Counted from the first letter of the stretch, positions 1 through 8,916 are shown. The stretch is 64,000 nucleotides of DNA from UBA4742 sp963773335 (GCA_963773335.1 CAVZAT010000004.1:434001-498000); one strand, 5' to 3'. The notes: generated from the letters alone by a model not told the origin. A program made the numbers and translations.

Positions 1-2
1 CC

Positions 3-320
3 GAGGTCGACGTGGCCCAGCTCTACGACGCCTTCAGCCCGCTCATCCTCCTGTCGCTCGAGGGCTACGGGTTCTGTGCCCGCGGCGAGGCCGGTGCCTT
101 CACCGACGACGGCGGTCTCGAGGTCGGGGGTCGCCTCCCCACCAACACCTCCGGTGGTGGCATGAGCGAGGCCTACCTGCACGGGTTCAACCTGATCACC
201 GAGGCCGTGCGCCAGGTGCGGGGCACCTCCACCAACCAGGTGGAAGGCGCCATCTGGTCGCTGGTCACCTCCGGCGAGGGCGTACCCACCGGTGCTCTCC
301 TGCTCCGGGGAGACGCCTGA
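3..320 (+). CDS. Thiolase-fold lipid-transfer protein, C-terminal fragment
   Basis: The window opens inside this gene; about 105 codons are visible up to the TGA at 318-320. The fragment has the C-terminal signature of thiolase-like lipid-transfer proteins (SCP-x/Ltp group): GYGFCARGEAG near 61-95, then a glycine-rich NTSGGGMSEAYLHG and a closing NQVEGA-VTSGEG segment. Members of this family cleave or form C-C bonds on CoA thioesters, and those with a separate DUF35 partner include aldolases of sterol side-chain degradation. The downstream gene is exactly such a DUF35 protein and its ATG overlaps this stop (ATGA), so the two are translationally coupled and probably form one complex. The substrate cannot be read from the fragment; the catalytic N-terminal half lies outside the window. 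Confidence 0.8.
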   Translation, partial: EVDVAQLYDAFSPLILLSLEGYGFCARGEAGAFTDDGGLEVGGRLPTNTSGGGMSEAYLHGFNLITEAVRQVRGTSTNQVEGAIWSLVTSGEGVPTGALLLRGDA

Positions 321-793
321 TGAGCGACACCGCCAAGCCCCACGACCGTCCGGCGCCGGTGGCCACCCTGCTGCTGCCCGACCCGGACGAGGATTCGGCG
401 CCGTTCTGGGAGGGCTGCGCGCTCGGGGAGCTGCGCGTGCAGCGGTGCGCGTCGTGCGGCCGCCGCCGCATGCCGCCCCGGCCCATGTGCCCGCACTGCC
501 GCAGCCTGGACGCGTCCTGGGAAGCCACCTCGGGGCGGGGACACATCTGGTCGTTCGTGATCCCCCACCCGCCGCTGCTGGCCGCCTACGCCGCGGTCGC
601 CCCGTACAACGTCGTGATCGTCGAGCTCGAGGACGACCCGGGCATCCGGTTCTGCGGCAACGTGGTCGACACCCCGGACGGCGCGCTCGACCAGGTGGAT
701 CCGCACTCACTGGAGATCGGGGCGGCGGTCGAGGTGTGCTTCGCCCCGGAGGTGGAGGGCATCGCCATGCCCCGCTGGCACCGAGCCGGCTGA
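320..793 (+). CDS. DUF35 OB-fold zinc-ribbon protein, thiolase partner
   Basis: A 157-residue protein with the DUF35 layout: an N-terminal helix ending in PFWEGC (28-33), a rubredoxin-like zinc ribbon with C43, C46, C57 and C60 (CASC and CPHC), then an OB-fold rich in beta strands (WSFVIPHPPL, NVVIVELEDDPG, FCGNVVDTP). In Ltp/ChsH2-type systems such proteins bind the acyl-CoA and are obligate partners of thiolase-fold enzymes. The ATG overlaps the stop of the upstream thiolase fragment, supporting a two-subunit complex. The zinc-binding role of the four cysteines follows from the family and was not tested here. Confidence 0.85.
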   Translation: MSDTAKPHDRPAPVATLLLPDPDEDSAPFWEGCALGELRVQRCASCGRRRMPPRPMCPHCRSLDASWEATSGRGHIWSFVIPHPPLLAAYAAVAPYNVVIVELEDDPGIRFCGNVVDTPDGALDQVDPHSLEIGAAVEVCFAPEVEGIAMPRWHRAG

Positions 794-819
794 TCGTCCC
801 ATCGGCGCGCCCGCCCCGA

Positions 820-2445
820 CTAGCCCGGGTTGTGGAAGATGAGGACGCGCTCGGCGTTGCCGAAGTGGCCGAGCGGATCGCGGATGACCGCGCGGGCTCC
901 GAACGTGGCCACCGGAGACGCGGGCTCGTGGTCGACCCATCCGGGCGCGGGCGGGGTGAACTCGCCGGTCACCACATAGTCGTAGGAGGCCAGCTCGGCC
1001 GACGAACGCGCCGTCGCGGCCGACTCGACCACGACGTGACCCGGAATCCGGGCCAGCTCGGAGGGCAGGATCCCGAGCTCCCGGGCCACGAGGATGCGGT
1101 CACCCGGCCGGGCCTGCATCTCGAGCCAGTCGACGGTCTGGGTGCGGCTGTCGACGATGTTGTTCGCCGACTGGATGGCCGGCTTCACCCCCATGAAGAA
1201 CAGCGACACCCCGACCAGGCTGGCCAACGTGACGACGCCGGCCTGCCGGGCGGCCCGGGGCAGGTGCGCGCCGCGACCGACGAGGCGGACCCCCTCCACC
1301 AGCGTGGCTGCCGCTCCGATGGCCAGGAACGGCACCAACGGCACGAGGTTGCGGAACGGCTGGTAGTTCTGGGGGGCGAGGTACAGGGCGAAGGGGACGG
1401 CCACGGCCAGCCAGGCGGTCGTGAACTGCCGGCTCTCGCTCCGGCGCCACAACAGGTACACCCCGATCAGCCCCAGGCCGGCGACCAGCCAACCCACCTC
1501 GTGACCGTTGACCAGGTCTTGGGCGTAGTTCGTCGCGCTCGACTTGTGTACGTAGACCTTCGCTTCGGACACGATGTCGGTGAGCACCTGCACCGGCGCC
1601 AGGATCAGGCCCGGCATGCTGATCAGCGCGGCCACCGCGCCGCCCAGGGCCGAGAGCTCGATCAGCCGGATCTGGCGGGGCCTGGCCAGCTCACGGTCGC
1701 GCCAGACGAACACGACGATCGCCAGGAACACCGCTCCCGAGGGGTACTTCGACGTGAACGCCAGTCCCGAGCCGATGCCCGCGAGCACGAGCAGCACCGC
1801 CTGACGACGCGGGGAGCCCCGCGAGTGGGCCAGCAACAACAGGGTCAGGGCCACGAAGAACGTCGCCGGGGTGTCGACGATGACGATCGGGCTGCGGCTG
1901 ACCAGGGCTGGCATGAGCGCGCAGATGATCCCCGCGGCCAGCGCCGCCGTGCGCCCCACCAGCTTCCAGGCGAGCAGCATGGTGAGCAGCACCGTCCAGG
2001 AGGCCAGGACGATGTCGACGATCCGCCCGGACAGGATCAGGGCCTCGGGCTCGATGACGTCGTACTCCGGTGACCGGGTGCTGGCGCGGGCCTGGCTCAC
2101 GATGTCGCTCACCCCGGCCAGCCGCGCCACCTCGGCGCCGGCGGCCGTCAGGTCGTAGAGCATGGTGGGGTGCTGGTAGGGGTGCTCGTACCGACCGACC
2201 TGCCAGGTCGTGCCCGCGACCATGTGGGCGGTCGGCTTCAGGTAGTGCCCCTCATCGACGTAGGTGGTGTAGGGCAGACCCGAGTGGAGCGGCAGGGCCC
2301 GGACCACGGTTCCCAGGCCGACGATGGCGATCATCGCCGCCAGGAAGGCCACCCGGCGCGTCTGGGCCCACCCATCGCGTCCACCACCGCCGATGACGGC
2401 CGGGGCGTCGGCCGAGTCCGTGGGAGCCACGACCTGCTCTGCCAC
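820..2445 (-). CDS. GT-C membrane glycosyltransferase (family 39-like)
   Basis: A 541-residue polytopic protein. A first membrane helix (about residues 20-40) is followed by the periplasmic acidic motif YVDEGHY, the DE pair expected in the first outer loop of GT-C enzymes that use polyprenyl-phosphate sugars. Many hydrophobic helices follow (for instance ILSGRIVDIVLASW and VLLVLAGIGSGLAF), then a short soluble tail ending NAERVLIFHNPG. I chose the GTG at 2445 because GAGGAGGGG lies just upstream on the minus strand; the frame stays open further upstream only as a shadow of the next gene. It sits 89 nt behind two amidohydrolase genes and may be the end of their transcript. Sugar donor and acceptor are unknown. 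Confidence 0.7.
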   Translation of the reverse strand: MAEQVVAPTDSADAPAVIGGGGRDGWAQTRRVAFLAAMIAIVGLGTVVRALPLHSGLPYTTYVDEGHYLKPTAHMVAGTTWQVGRYEHPYQHPTMLYDLTAAGAEVARLAGVSDIVSQARASTRSPEYDVIEPEALILSGRIVDIVLASWTVLLTMLLAWKLVGRTAALAAGIICALMPALVSRSPIVIVDTPATFFVALTLLLLAHSRGSPRRQAVLLVLAGIGSGLAFTSKYPSGAVFLAIVVFVWRDRELARPRQIRLIELSALGGAVAALISMPGLILAPVQVLTDIVSEAKVYVHKSSATNYAQDLVNGHEVGWLVAGLGLIGVYLLWRRSESRQFTTAWLAVAVPFALYLAPQNYQPFRNLVPLVPFLAIGAAATLVEGVRLVGRGAHLPRAARQAGVVTLASLVGVSLFFMGVKPAIQSANNIVDSRTQTVDWLEMQARPGDRILVARELGILPSELARIPGHVVVESAATARSSAELASYDYVVTGEFTPPAPGWVDHEPASPVATFGARAVIRDPLGHFGNAERVLIFHNPG

Positions 2446-2534
2446 GCTCCCCTCCTCGGCCACCGACCTCCGTTCCCTGACTCGACGCGACGGGAGACGC
2501 ACGCACCCGGATGGGCCCGACCCGGGCCGCGAGA

Positions 2535-3827
2535 CTAGGCGGACTTCTTGGTGGGCGAGGTCTTCTCGGCCAGGGCCATGATGGTGATGGGCCGGTCGGG
2601 CCGCTCGACCGGCTTGCCCGATGGCTTGGGCGAGGTGTCCACGCCGGTGGCCAGGGCTCGCAGGGCGCCCACCGTGGCCTGCTGGCGGGGGATCCGCGAG
2701 AACGGGTCGTAGTGGAACAGGCGCATGGCGTTGAGGTGGGTGATGGCGTCGATCTCGTCGTCGGGCACCCCGGCCAGCGACTGCATCAGCCGTTCGGGGG
2801 ACTCGGGCCAGGTCGAGTCGGAATGCGGGTAGTCGCACTCCCAGGTGATCTTGTCCAGGCCCACGTCGTGGCGGTTCTTGACCCCGGCCGCGTCGTCGAT
2901 GAAGCAGGTGATGAAGCGCTCCCGGAACAGGTCGCTCGGCTTCATGGGCAGGTCCTGGCCGGTCCAGGACTGGTGGTGCTCGTACACGTAGTCGCAGCGC
3001 TCGAGGAAGTAGGGGATCCAGCCGATGCCACCCTCGCTCAGGGCGAAGGTCACCCCCGGGAACTCGGTCATGACCCGCGACCACAGGATGTCGGCCGCGG
3101 CCTGGACGATGTTCATGGGCTGCAGCGAGATCATCACGTTGATGGGCGCCTCGATCGAGGTGATGGTCAGCTGCGAGGACGAGCCGATGTGCAGGCACAC
3201 GATGGTGCCCTCGTCGCTCACTGCCTTCCAGAACGGGTCCCAGTGCTCGCTGTGGTAGCTGGGCCAGCCCAGCTTCTCGGGGTTCTCCGAGAAGGTCACG
3301 GCCCGGCAACCCTTGGCCGCCACCCGGTGAACCTCGTCGGCCATGAGCTGGGGGTCCCAGATGGGCGGGATCGACAGGGGGATGAAACGACCCGGGTAGG
3401 AGCCGCACCACTGGTCGATGTGCCAGTCGTTGTACGCCCGCACCATGGCCAGGGCCACGTCTTTGTCCTGGGTCCGGCTGAACAGCTGGCCGCAGAACTG
3501 GGGGAAGCTGGGAAAGCACATCGAGCCCAGTACCCCGTTGGCGTCCATGTCGGCGATGCGTTGGTCGAGGTCCCAACAACCCGGGCGCATCTCGGCGAAG
3601 GAGGTGGGCTCGATGCCGTACTCCTCCGGGGGCTTGCCGGCCACCGCGTTCAGCCCGATGTTGGGCAGCTCCTGGCCCTCGTAGAGCCACACGTCATTAC
3701 CCGAGTCGGTGTGCACCACCCGGGGCGCGACGTCGCGGTACTTGGCCGGGAGGTGCTGGTCGAACATGTCGGGCGGCTCGACCACGTGGTCGTCCACCGA
3801 CACCAGGATGAGATCCTCGACGTTCAT
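2535..3827 (-). CDS. Amidohydrolase-2 family TIM-barrel hydrolase (paralogue 1)
   Basis: A 430-residue metal-dependent hydrolase of the amidohydrolase-2 (PF04909) type. The N-terminus carries SVDDHVVEPPDMF, where the usual HxH of the first strand is replaced by DxH followed by an EPP turn, as in the actinobacterial branch close to decarboxylases. Later metal or active-site positions are visible in VCLHIGSSS, LSEGGIGWIPYFLER and ECDYPHSDSTWP. It is 4 nt downstream of a second paralogue and surely co-transcribed with it. A C-terminal tail of about 60 residues rich in Pro, Lys and Thr is unusual. Reaction unknown; decarboxylation or hydrolysis of a cyclic or acyl substrate is the family range. 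Confidence 0.8.
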   Translation of the reverse strand: MNVEDLILVSVDDHVVEPPDMFDQHLPAKYRDVAPRVVHTDSGNDVWLYEGQELPNIGLNAVAGKPPEEYGIEPTSFAEMRPGCWDLDQRIADMDANGVLGSMCFPSFPQFCGQLFSRTQDKDVALAMVRAYNDWHIDQWCGSYPGRFIPLSIPPIWDPQLMADEVHRVAAKGCRAVTFSENPEKLGWPSYHSEHWDPFWKAVSDEGTIVCLHIGSSSQLTITSIEAPINVMISLQPMNIVQAAADILWSRVMTEFPGVTFALSEGGIGWIPYFLERCDYVYEHHQSWTGQDLPMKPSDLFRERFITCFIDDAAGVKNRHDVGLDKITWECDYPHSDSTWPESPERLMQSLAGVPDDEIDAITHLNAMRLFHYDPFSRIPRQQATVGALRALATGVDTSPKPSGKPVERPDRPITIMALAEKTSPTKKSA

Positions 3828-3831
3828 GGGC

Positions 3832-5055
3832 TCAGTCCTCCAGACCGAAGATGCGTAGGGCGTTGCCGGCCACGATCAGGTCACGCTCCGATTGGGGCAG
3901 CGACGCCATCGTCTCGGCGATCACCTTTCGGGAGTAGGGCCAGTCGTTGCCGTGATGGGGGTAGTCGGTCGACCACATCATGTTGCGGACACCGACCTCG
4001 TGGCGGTTCCGGATGCCGTTGTCGTCACGGATGAACGAGGCCGACATGTTGGCATGCCAGTAGGTCGAGGGTGGATCGGCGATGGGCAGGTCGGTCCAGG
4101 ACCGATTGCGCCAGAAGCGGTCGTCCATCTGCTCGAGGAAGTGGGGCACCCAGCCCACACCCGTCTCGATCATGGCCACGTGCAGACCGGGATGGCGTTC
4201 GAAGACCCCGGTGAAGATGAGCTGGCCCACCACGCGGGGCACCATGGCGAACACACCCGCCAGGTTGGACGCGGCCCGGGCACCGGCGCCGCCCTGGGTG
4301 CGATACAGGTAGCTGCCCGAGGTGGCCGCGGCTCGGCGGTTGCGGATCCGTGCGGCCCGCGAGATCACGTTGATGTGGATGCAGACGGGGATGTCGGCCT
4401 CGGCCGCCGCGGCCCAGAAGGCCTCGTCGGCGCCGCCCAACTCCTCCTCCGCGCTGGGCCAGTTGGACAGCACCACGGTCTTGAAGCCCCGGTCGACCGC
4501 ACGCTGCAGCGCGGCGATGCAATCGGCCGTGCCGGTGGAGGGCAGCTGCGCCGCCCCGACCAGGCGGGTGCGATCCGGGGCGGTGAACTCCTCCCACAGG
4601 AACTGGTTGTAGGCGTCGATCCCGGCTCGCACGAAGCCGTCGTCCTCGTCGCCCAGGAAGTGCCCGACGGTCCGCTGCGGCGGGAAGAGCACTTCGACGT
4701 CGACTCCGTCGGTGTCCATGTCGGCCAGCCGGGCGGTGCCGTCGTAGCAGCCGGGGCGAGCCTCGTCATAGGTCACGCCGGTCCAACGGAACTGGTCCCA
4801 GGCCATGCCCGGGGTGGCCGTCAGGCCGATCGGGTCGACCTCGGTGGCGCCGGCGAAGAGCCAGCCGTCTCCGCCGGCCGTGTCCCTGGCCAACTTCGGG
4901 GCTCGATCCTGGAGGTCGGTCGGGAGCCAGGTCGTCCAGATGTGGGGTGGTTCCAGGATGTGGGCGTCGGCCGAGACGACACGGTGGCGGGTGGGCCGAG
5001 CCGCATCCCCCTTCGCACCGATCGAGGTCGGACGTGTCGCTGACGTCGTCGTCAT
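3832..5055 (-). CDS. Amidohydrolase-2 family TIM-barrel hydrolase (paralogue 2)
   Basis: A 407-residue paralogue of the neighbouring enzyme, with SADAHILEPPHIW at the start (residues about 27-40), VCIHINVIS, ETGVGWVPHFLEQMD and STDYPHHGNDWP as the remaining signature segments. The 25 residues before the first motif look disordered, so the true start could be internal; the ATG at 5055 gives the usual spacing to the promoter. First gene of the unit 5055 to 2535 (possibly to 820). Its promoter carries palindrome site S1 (5116-5137) directly upstream of a -10-like TACCAT. Two different paralogues in one unit suggest either a heteromer or two successive steps. Confidence 0.8.
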   Translation of the reverse strand: MTTTSATRPTSIGAKGDAARPTRHRVVSADAHILEPPHIWTTWLPTDLQDRAPKLARDTAGGDGWLFAGATEVDPIGLTATPGMAWDQFRWTGVTYDEARPGCYDGTARLADMDTDGVDVEVLFPPQRTVGHFLGDEDDGFVRAGIDAYNQFLWEEFTAPDRTRLVGAAQLPSTGTADCIAALQRAVDRGFKTVVLSNWPSAEEELGGADEAFWAAAAEADIPVCIHINVISRAARIRNRRAAATSGSYLYRTQGGAGARAASNLAGVFAMVPRVVGQLIFTGVFERHPGLHVAMIETGVGWVPHFLEQMDDRFWRNRSWTDLPIADPPSTYWHANMSASFIRDDNGIRNRHEVGVRNMMWSTDYPHHGNDWPYSRKVIAETMASLPQSERDLIVAGNALRIFGLED

Positions 5056-5115
5056 GGCTGTCCCCTGTCCGACCTGTCCGACCGTTCCCCATCGCCGAGC
5101 GTCATGGTACCGCGG

Positions 5116-5137
5116 AACCTGACGCCCGTGTCAGGTT
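5116..5137 (-). promoter_or_regulatory. Palindromic operator S1
   Basis: Perfect palindrome: AACCTGAC, spacer GCCCGT, GTCAGGTT. On the minus strand a -10-like TACCAT (5104-5109) begins 6 bp after the operator edge, so the site covers the -35 region of the amidohydrolase pair. It overlaps the last stop-codon base of the upstream MaoC gene, marking an internal promoter. Confidence 0.8.
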
Positions 5138-5625
5138 CAGGAACGATGGATGAGGTTCATGGTCGAGGTCAGGACGGGCTCGCCAGCTTGGTTGCGGTAG
5201 GTGTCCTCCACCACGATGAAGGTCATGGTGCGCGCTCCCGATTGCTTGGCGTAGATGTCGCGCACCACCCCTTCGTAGGTGAGCACGTCGCCGGCCACGA
5301 TGGGCTGGTGGTAGGTGAACTCCTGCTCGCCGTGCAGGATCATCCCGCCGTTGGCATAGAGCTTGCCCATGACCTCGAACATGGGGTTGTTGGCCGGCTG
5401 CTCCGCGGTCTGGAGCTCCTCGAACCGACCCCAGTTCTGGATCGAGAACCCGAAGGTCGGCGGAGCTGGCACGCCGGCGAACCCCTCGGCCCGGGCCACG
5501 TCCGCGTTGGCGTACACCTCGGACTCGTCGAGCACCGCCTTGGCGAAGTTGGCCAGCGGCCCGCGCTCCACCACCAGGGTGCCTCGGCTGGTGGCCTGTC
5601 CGATGTACTCGCTGAAGTCGGCCAC
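5137..5625 (-). CDS. MaoC-like (FAS1-type) dehydratase/hydratase
   Basis: A 162-residue single hotdog domain of the FAS1-like dehydratase (PF13452) type: an N-terminal GQATSRGTLVVERGPLANFAKAV segment is followed by a proline-rich APPTFGFSIQ strap, the hotdog helix region LHGEQEFTYHQPIVAGD, and a C-terminal strand with NLIHR. Such proteins hydrate trans-2-enoyl-CoA to (R)-3-hydroxyacyl-CoA, often as one half of a heterodimer. Start is GTG at 5625, preceded on its strand by GGAGGGGG. It is transcribed away from an SDR that could oxidise its product, and both share operator S2. No second MaoC half lies adjacent, so it may be homodimeric. Confidence 0.8.
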   Translation of the reverse strand: MADFSEYIGQATSRGTLVVERGPLANFAKAVLDESEVYANADVARAEGFAGVPAPPTFGFSIQNWGRFEELQTAEQPANNPMFEVMGKLYANGGMILHGEQEFTYHQPIVAGDVLTYEGVVRDIYAKQSGARTMTFIVVEDTYRNQAGEPVLTSTMNLIHRS

Positions 5626-5666
5626 GGCGCCGTCCCCCTCCGTCCTTGGTTATCCTGACGACTCGT

Positions 5667-5688
5667 TTCCTGACACGGATGTCAGGTT
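5667..5688. promoter_or_regulatory. Palindromic operator S2 (divergent promoters)
   Basis: Arms TTCCTGAC and GTCAGGTT around ACGGAT. Rightwards, a -10-like TATTCA (5692-5697) starts 3 bp after the site and leads to the SDR; leftwards, GATAAC (complement of 5649-5654) leads to the MaoC gene. One bound dimer could shut both promoters. An extra half-site CCTGAC lies at 5654-5659. Confidence 0.8.
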
Positions 5689-5735
5689 TCCTATTCAAGC
5701 ACGGACCAGAGCCAGGAACGTAGGGGGAGCACAGC

Positions 5736-6668
5736 ATGGGCATCGTCGACGGCAAGGTCGCCATCGTCACCGGATCCGGTCGGGGGGTAGGGCGGGGCGA
5801 AGCCATGGAGCTGGCGGCCCAGGGCGCCAAGGTCGTGGTGTGCGACCCGGGACCCAGCTCCAAGGGCGAGGGATCCGACAACCGGCCGGCCGACGAGACC
5901 GTCGAGATCATCCGGGGCCGCGGTGGCGAGGCCGTGGCCGCCTACGAGGACATCTCCTCGTGGGACGGTGCCGAGCGGGCCATCGGGGTGGCCGTGGACA
6001 CCTACGGTGGGCTCGACGTGGTGGTGAACAACGCCGGCATCCTGCGAGACGCGCTGATCACCCGCATGACCGAGGCCGAGTGGGACAGCGTGATCGCCGT
6101 GCACCTCAAGGGCACCTTCAACATGACCCATCACGCCTGCGTGTACTGGTACGCGGAGTCCAAGGCCGACCGTCAGCGTCGGGCCGCCATCGTCAACACG
6201 GTCAGCTCGGCCGGCCTCCAGGGCAACCCGGGACAGGCCAACTACGGTGCAGCCAAGGCCGGTATCGCCGCGCTGACCGTGATCACCGCCCTCGAAGGTG
6301 CCCGCTACGGGGTGCGGGCCAACGCCATCGCCCCGGGCGGGGCCACCCGGATGGTCAACGAGGCGATGCCGTCGATCCCGGTGCGGGAGGCCAACGAGGT
6401 GGCCGACGACGAGTTCGAACCGCTCAACCCGGGCAACTCCGCCCCCATGGTGGCCTGGTTGGCCTCCGACGAGTCCCTGTTGGTGTCGGGACAGGTGTTC
6501 CGCGCCGTGGGCAACGAGATCGCGCACTACCTGGGCTGGCACCTCGGCCCCAGCGTGGCCAACGCCACCAAGGGTGATCCCGTCAAGTGGGACCCGACCC
6601 GGATCGGCACGGCCCTGGCCCGCAACGTCTTCGGTCTCCAGCCCGGAGGCCTGCAGATGAAGGTCTGA
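5736..6668 (+). CDS. SDR-family 3-hydroxyacyl-CoA dehydrogenase-like
   Basis: A 310-residue short-chain dehydrogenase with the Rossmann motif TGSGRGVGRG at residues 12-21, NNAG near residue 95, a catalytic Ser in NTVSSAG and the YGAAK pair (YxxxK). The long insert after the first strand (PGPSSKGEGSDN) and the C-terminal extension are typical of the dehydrogenase part of peroxisomal-type multifunctional enzyme 2 and its free-standing actinobacterial relatives, which oxidise (R)-3-hydroxyacyl-CoA with NAD. Its divergent neighbour is a MaoC hydratase producing that type of substrate, so the pair can carry out two consecutive beta-oxidation steps. A GGGGGAG ribosome site lies before the ATG. Confidence 0.8.
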   Translation: MGIVDGKVAIVTGSGRGVGRGEAMELAAQGAKVVVCDPGPSSKGEGSDNRPADETVEIIRGRGGEAVAAYEDISSWDGAERAIGVAVDTYGGLDVVVNNAGILRDALITRMTEAEWDSVIAVHLKGTFNMTHHACVYWYAESKADRQRRAAIVNTVSSAGLQGNPGQANYGAAKAGIAALTVITALEGARYGVRANAIAPGGATRMVNEAMPSIPVREANEVADDEFEPLNPGNSAPMVAWLASDESLLVSGQVFRAVGNEIAHYLGWHLGPSVANATKGDPVKWDPTRIGTALARNVFGLQPGGLQMKV

Positions 6669-6695
6669 TCCGCGCCGGTCGAGGCCTGGACGGAA

Positions 6696-7430
6696 CTAGG
6701 GCGCCAACGGTTCGAAGAATCCGCGCTGCACCAACCGAGCCAGATCGTCGAGCATGCGGTCCTGGTCGAAGCCCAGGTCGCGGCTGGTGATCACGTACGC
6801 GAAGCGCTCGATCATGGCCAGCAGGGCGTCGGCCCGCAGTTCGACCGCCCGCGCGTCGATCGACCCACGAGCGGCGGCGCCCTTGGCCACCCGGGCACCA
6901 CCGGACTTGGCCGTCCGCGCCGGCAGGACCGCACTGGCGATGCTCTGGCGCAGTGTGTCGGCGATGCGCCCGAACGACGAGGTACCCAGCCGGGCCAGCT
7001 CCCGGTCGACCACCTGGTTCTCGGCCCAGGCCCGGATCACCACGCCGTAGCGCCGGTAGAAGTCGAAGAACTCACCCAGCCAGTCCCGCAGGGCGTCGTG
7101 GCCGGCCGCGCCGGCCGGCACCTCCCCCAGCGACGCGGCCAGGACCGCCGCATCATCGGCGCACTGTTCGGCCAGGGCCCGGAACAGGTCCTCCTTGTTG
7201 GCGAAATAGAGGTAGAAGGTGCCATGGGACACGCCGGCCAACCGCACCACGTCATCCACCCGGGCGGCGTGGAAGCCGTGCTCGGCCAGGGCCGGCACCG
7301 CGGCCTGCAGCAGCCGGTTGCGGGTGGCGCGACCCTGACGACGCAGGTTGCGACCGTCGACCGACGCGGCCTGCGCCTCGTCAGGCCGGGATCTCGCTCG
7401 TCTTCGTCGGTCGGCGGGCTGCCACGACAC
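6696..7430 (-). CDS. TetR-family transcriptional regulator
   Basis: A 244-residue regulator. The helix-turn-helix is at about residues 57-76 (DDVVRLAGVSHGTFYLYF, then NKEDLFRAL), the standard TetR DNA-binding domain; the remaining 160 residues are the helical ligand and dimer domain. Residues 1-30 are Arg-rich. The GTG at 7430 is the furthest plausible start; only 15 bp separate it from the divergent acyl-CoA ligase, which is probably its target. It is the only regulator gene in the window and hence a candidate reader of the eight CCTGAC/GTCAGG palindromes, but no such site lies at its own promoter, so that link is inference. Confidence 0.85.
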   Translation of the reverse strand: MSWQPADRRRRARSRPDEAQAASVDGRNLRRQGRATRNRLLQAAVPALAEHGFHAARVDDVVRLAGVSHGTFYLYFANKEDLFRALAEQCADDAAVLAASLGEVPAGAAGHDALRDWLGEFFDFYRRYGVVIRAWAENQVVDRELARLGTSSFGRIADTLRQSIASAVLPARTAKSGGARVAKGAAARGSIDARAVELRADALLAMIERFAYVITSRDLGFDQDRMLDDLARLVQRGFFEPLAP

Positions 7431-7445
7431 GCTCCAGGAGGCCTG

Positions 7446-8888
7446 ATGCTCGACGCCATCGTCCGCGAGGCCGCCGAGCGGTGGGGTGATGCTAGCTGTC
7501 TGGTCGCGCCGGGCGGGTGGTCGGTCAGCTTCCGGGAGCTGGACGAGATCTCCGACGAGGTGGCCGTCGGGCTGGCCGAGCGCGGCGTCGGCGAAGGTGA
7601 GGTGGTGGCCCTGTGCCTGCCCACCTGCCCGGATCACGTGGTGGCGTACGCCGCTTGCGCCAAGCTGGGAGCCATCACCGCCGGGGTGAATCCTCGCCTG
7701 ACCGAACGCGAACGCGACGCCGTCCTCGAGCGGGCCCAGCCCGCGCTCGTGCTGGGGGCCGACCTGGTCGGCGACGGTGTGGACACCATGCTGGCCCCGC
7801 TGCGGGTGCGGGGCGCGGCACCTCCAATGCTGGAACCGGACCCGGACCGACCCGTGGCCCTGGTGTTCACCTCGGGCACCACCGGGCTCCCCAAGGCGGC
7901 CGTGTTCGCCGGGCGCCAGCTGGCCTTCATCACCCAGGTGGACACGGGCGATCGTTGGGGCGGTGGCGGGGCCGGTCTGGGGGCCACCAGCCTGGCCCAC
8001 CTCGGTCCCACCACCAAGCTGCCGGGCACCCTGATGCGCGGCGGCACCACCTATCTGGTCGAGCACTGGCGAGCCGGCCAGGCGCTGCGCATGACCGCCG
8101 AGCACCGCATGCCCGCGCTGGCCGGCATCCCCACCCAACTCGCCCTCATGCTGCACCATCCCGACTTCGCCACCACCGACCTGTCGTGTGTGAAGGCCGT
8201 GGTCATCGGCGGCGGTCCCGCCACCCCGGCCCTGATCGCCGAGATACGCCAGCGCCTCGATGCGCCGGTGGCGGTGCGCTACGCCTGCACTGAGGCCGGC
8301 ACCGGCCTGGGCACCTCCTTGACCGATCCGCCCGAGGACGCCGAGGTGTCGGTCGGCCGGGCGCACCCCGGCATCGAGTTGGCCCTGCGCGACCTCGACA
8401 CCGGTCGCGATGTGGCCGAGCGCGAGGTGGGCGAGGTGTGCCTGCGCTCCCCCGCCGTCATGTCGGGGTACTGGCACGATCCTGAGGCCACCGCCGCGGC
8501 CTTCTGGTCCGATGGCTTCGTGCGCACCGGCGATCTGGGCCACCTCGACGACCAGGGTCGACTGCGCCTGGTCGGGCGGGCCAAGGAGATGTACGTGCGA
8601 GGCGGGTACAACGTCTACCCGATGGAGGTCGAAGCCGTCCTGGCCGCCCATCCGGACGTGGCCGAGGTGGCGGTGGTGGGCGTGGCCGACGAGGTCATGG
8701 GCGAGATCGGGGTGGCCGTGGTGACCCCCACCGATGCCGCCGCGCCGCCCACCCTCGAGGAGCTGCGCGCCTTCGCCAGTGACCGCCTGGCCCACCACAA
8801 GCTGCCCGAACGGCTCCGGCTGGTCGACCAGCTGCCGCTCACGCCGATGGAGAAGGTGGACAAGCGCTCCCTCCAAGCGTCGATGTAG
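7446..8888 (+). CDS. Acyl-CoA synthetase (AMP-forming ligase)
   Basis: A 480-residue ANL-superfamily ligase. The P-loop motif TSGTTGLPK sits near residues 142-150, the hinge and adenylate motifs are seen in SGYWHDPEAT and RTGDLGHLDDQGRL, and the C-terminal catalytic lysine is in PLTPMEKVDKR. It activates a carboxylic acid to its CoA thioester. AGGAGG precedes the ATG by 6 nt. At 480 residues it is slightly shorter than typical fatty-acyl ligases (about 500-560), fitting medium-chain, aromatic or cyclohexane-type acids. The divergent TetR gene suggests substrate-responsive control. Confidence 0.85.
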   Translation: MLDAIVREAAERWGDASCLVAPGGWSVSFRELDEISDEVAVGLAERGVGEGEVVALCLPTCPDHVVAYAACAKLGAITAGVNPRLTERERDAVLERAQPALVLGADLVGDGVDTMLAPLRVRGAAPPMLEPDPDRPVALVFTSGTTGLPKAAVFAGRQLAFITQVDTGDRWGGGGAGLGATSLAHLGPTTKLPGTLMRGGTTYLVEHWRAGQALRMTAEHRMPALAGIPTQLALMLHHPDFATTDLSCVKAVVIGGGPATPALIAEIRQRLDAPVAVRYACTEAGTGLGTSLTDPPEDAEVSVGRAHPGIELALRDLDTGRDVAEREVGEVCLRSPAVMSGYWHDPEATAAAFWSDGFVRTGDLGHLDDQGRLRLVGRAKEMYVRGGYNVYPMEVEAVLAAHPDVAEVAVVGVADEVMGEIGVAVVTPTDAAAPPTLEELRAFASDRLAHHKLPERLRLVDQLPLTPMEKVDKRSLQASM

Positions 8889-8916
8889 ACCGCTCTCACC
8901 AAATCTCACCAAACCC

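Noticed and set aside
1033..1053. CCCGGAATCCGGG near 1040 as another copy of the 49-bp repeat
   Set aside because: Only the central palindrome is shared; the TTGGGC/GCCCAA arms are missing and the codons fit the glycosyltransferase.
292..2073. Long open frame on the + strand opposite the GT-C glycosyltransferase gene (also similar frames at 2511-4034, 9006-10745, 19373-21280 and 23371-25785 on the strands opposite to genes)
   Set aside because: They mirror recognisable genes on the other strand, have His/Gly/Arg-rich composition typical of antisense frames in GC-rich DNA, and show no domain motif.
6696..7430. Assigning the TetR protein as the proven reader of the CCTGAC/GTCAGG sites
   Set aside because: No site lies at its own promoter or in the 15 bp before the divergent ligase gene, so the link is only proximity; kept as a hypothesis.
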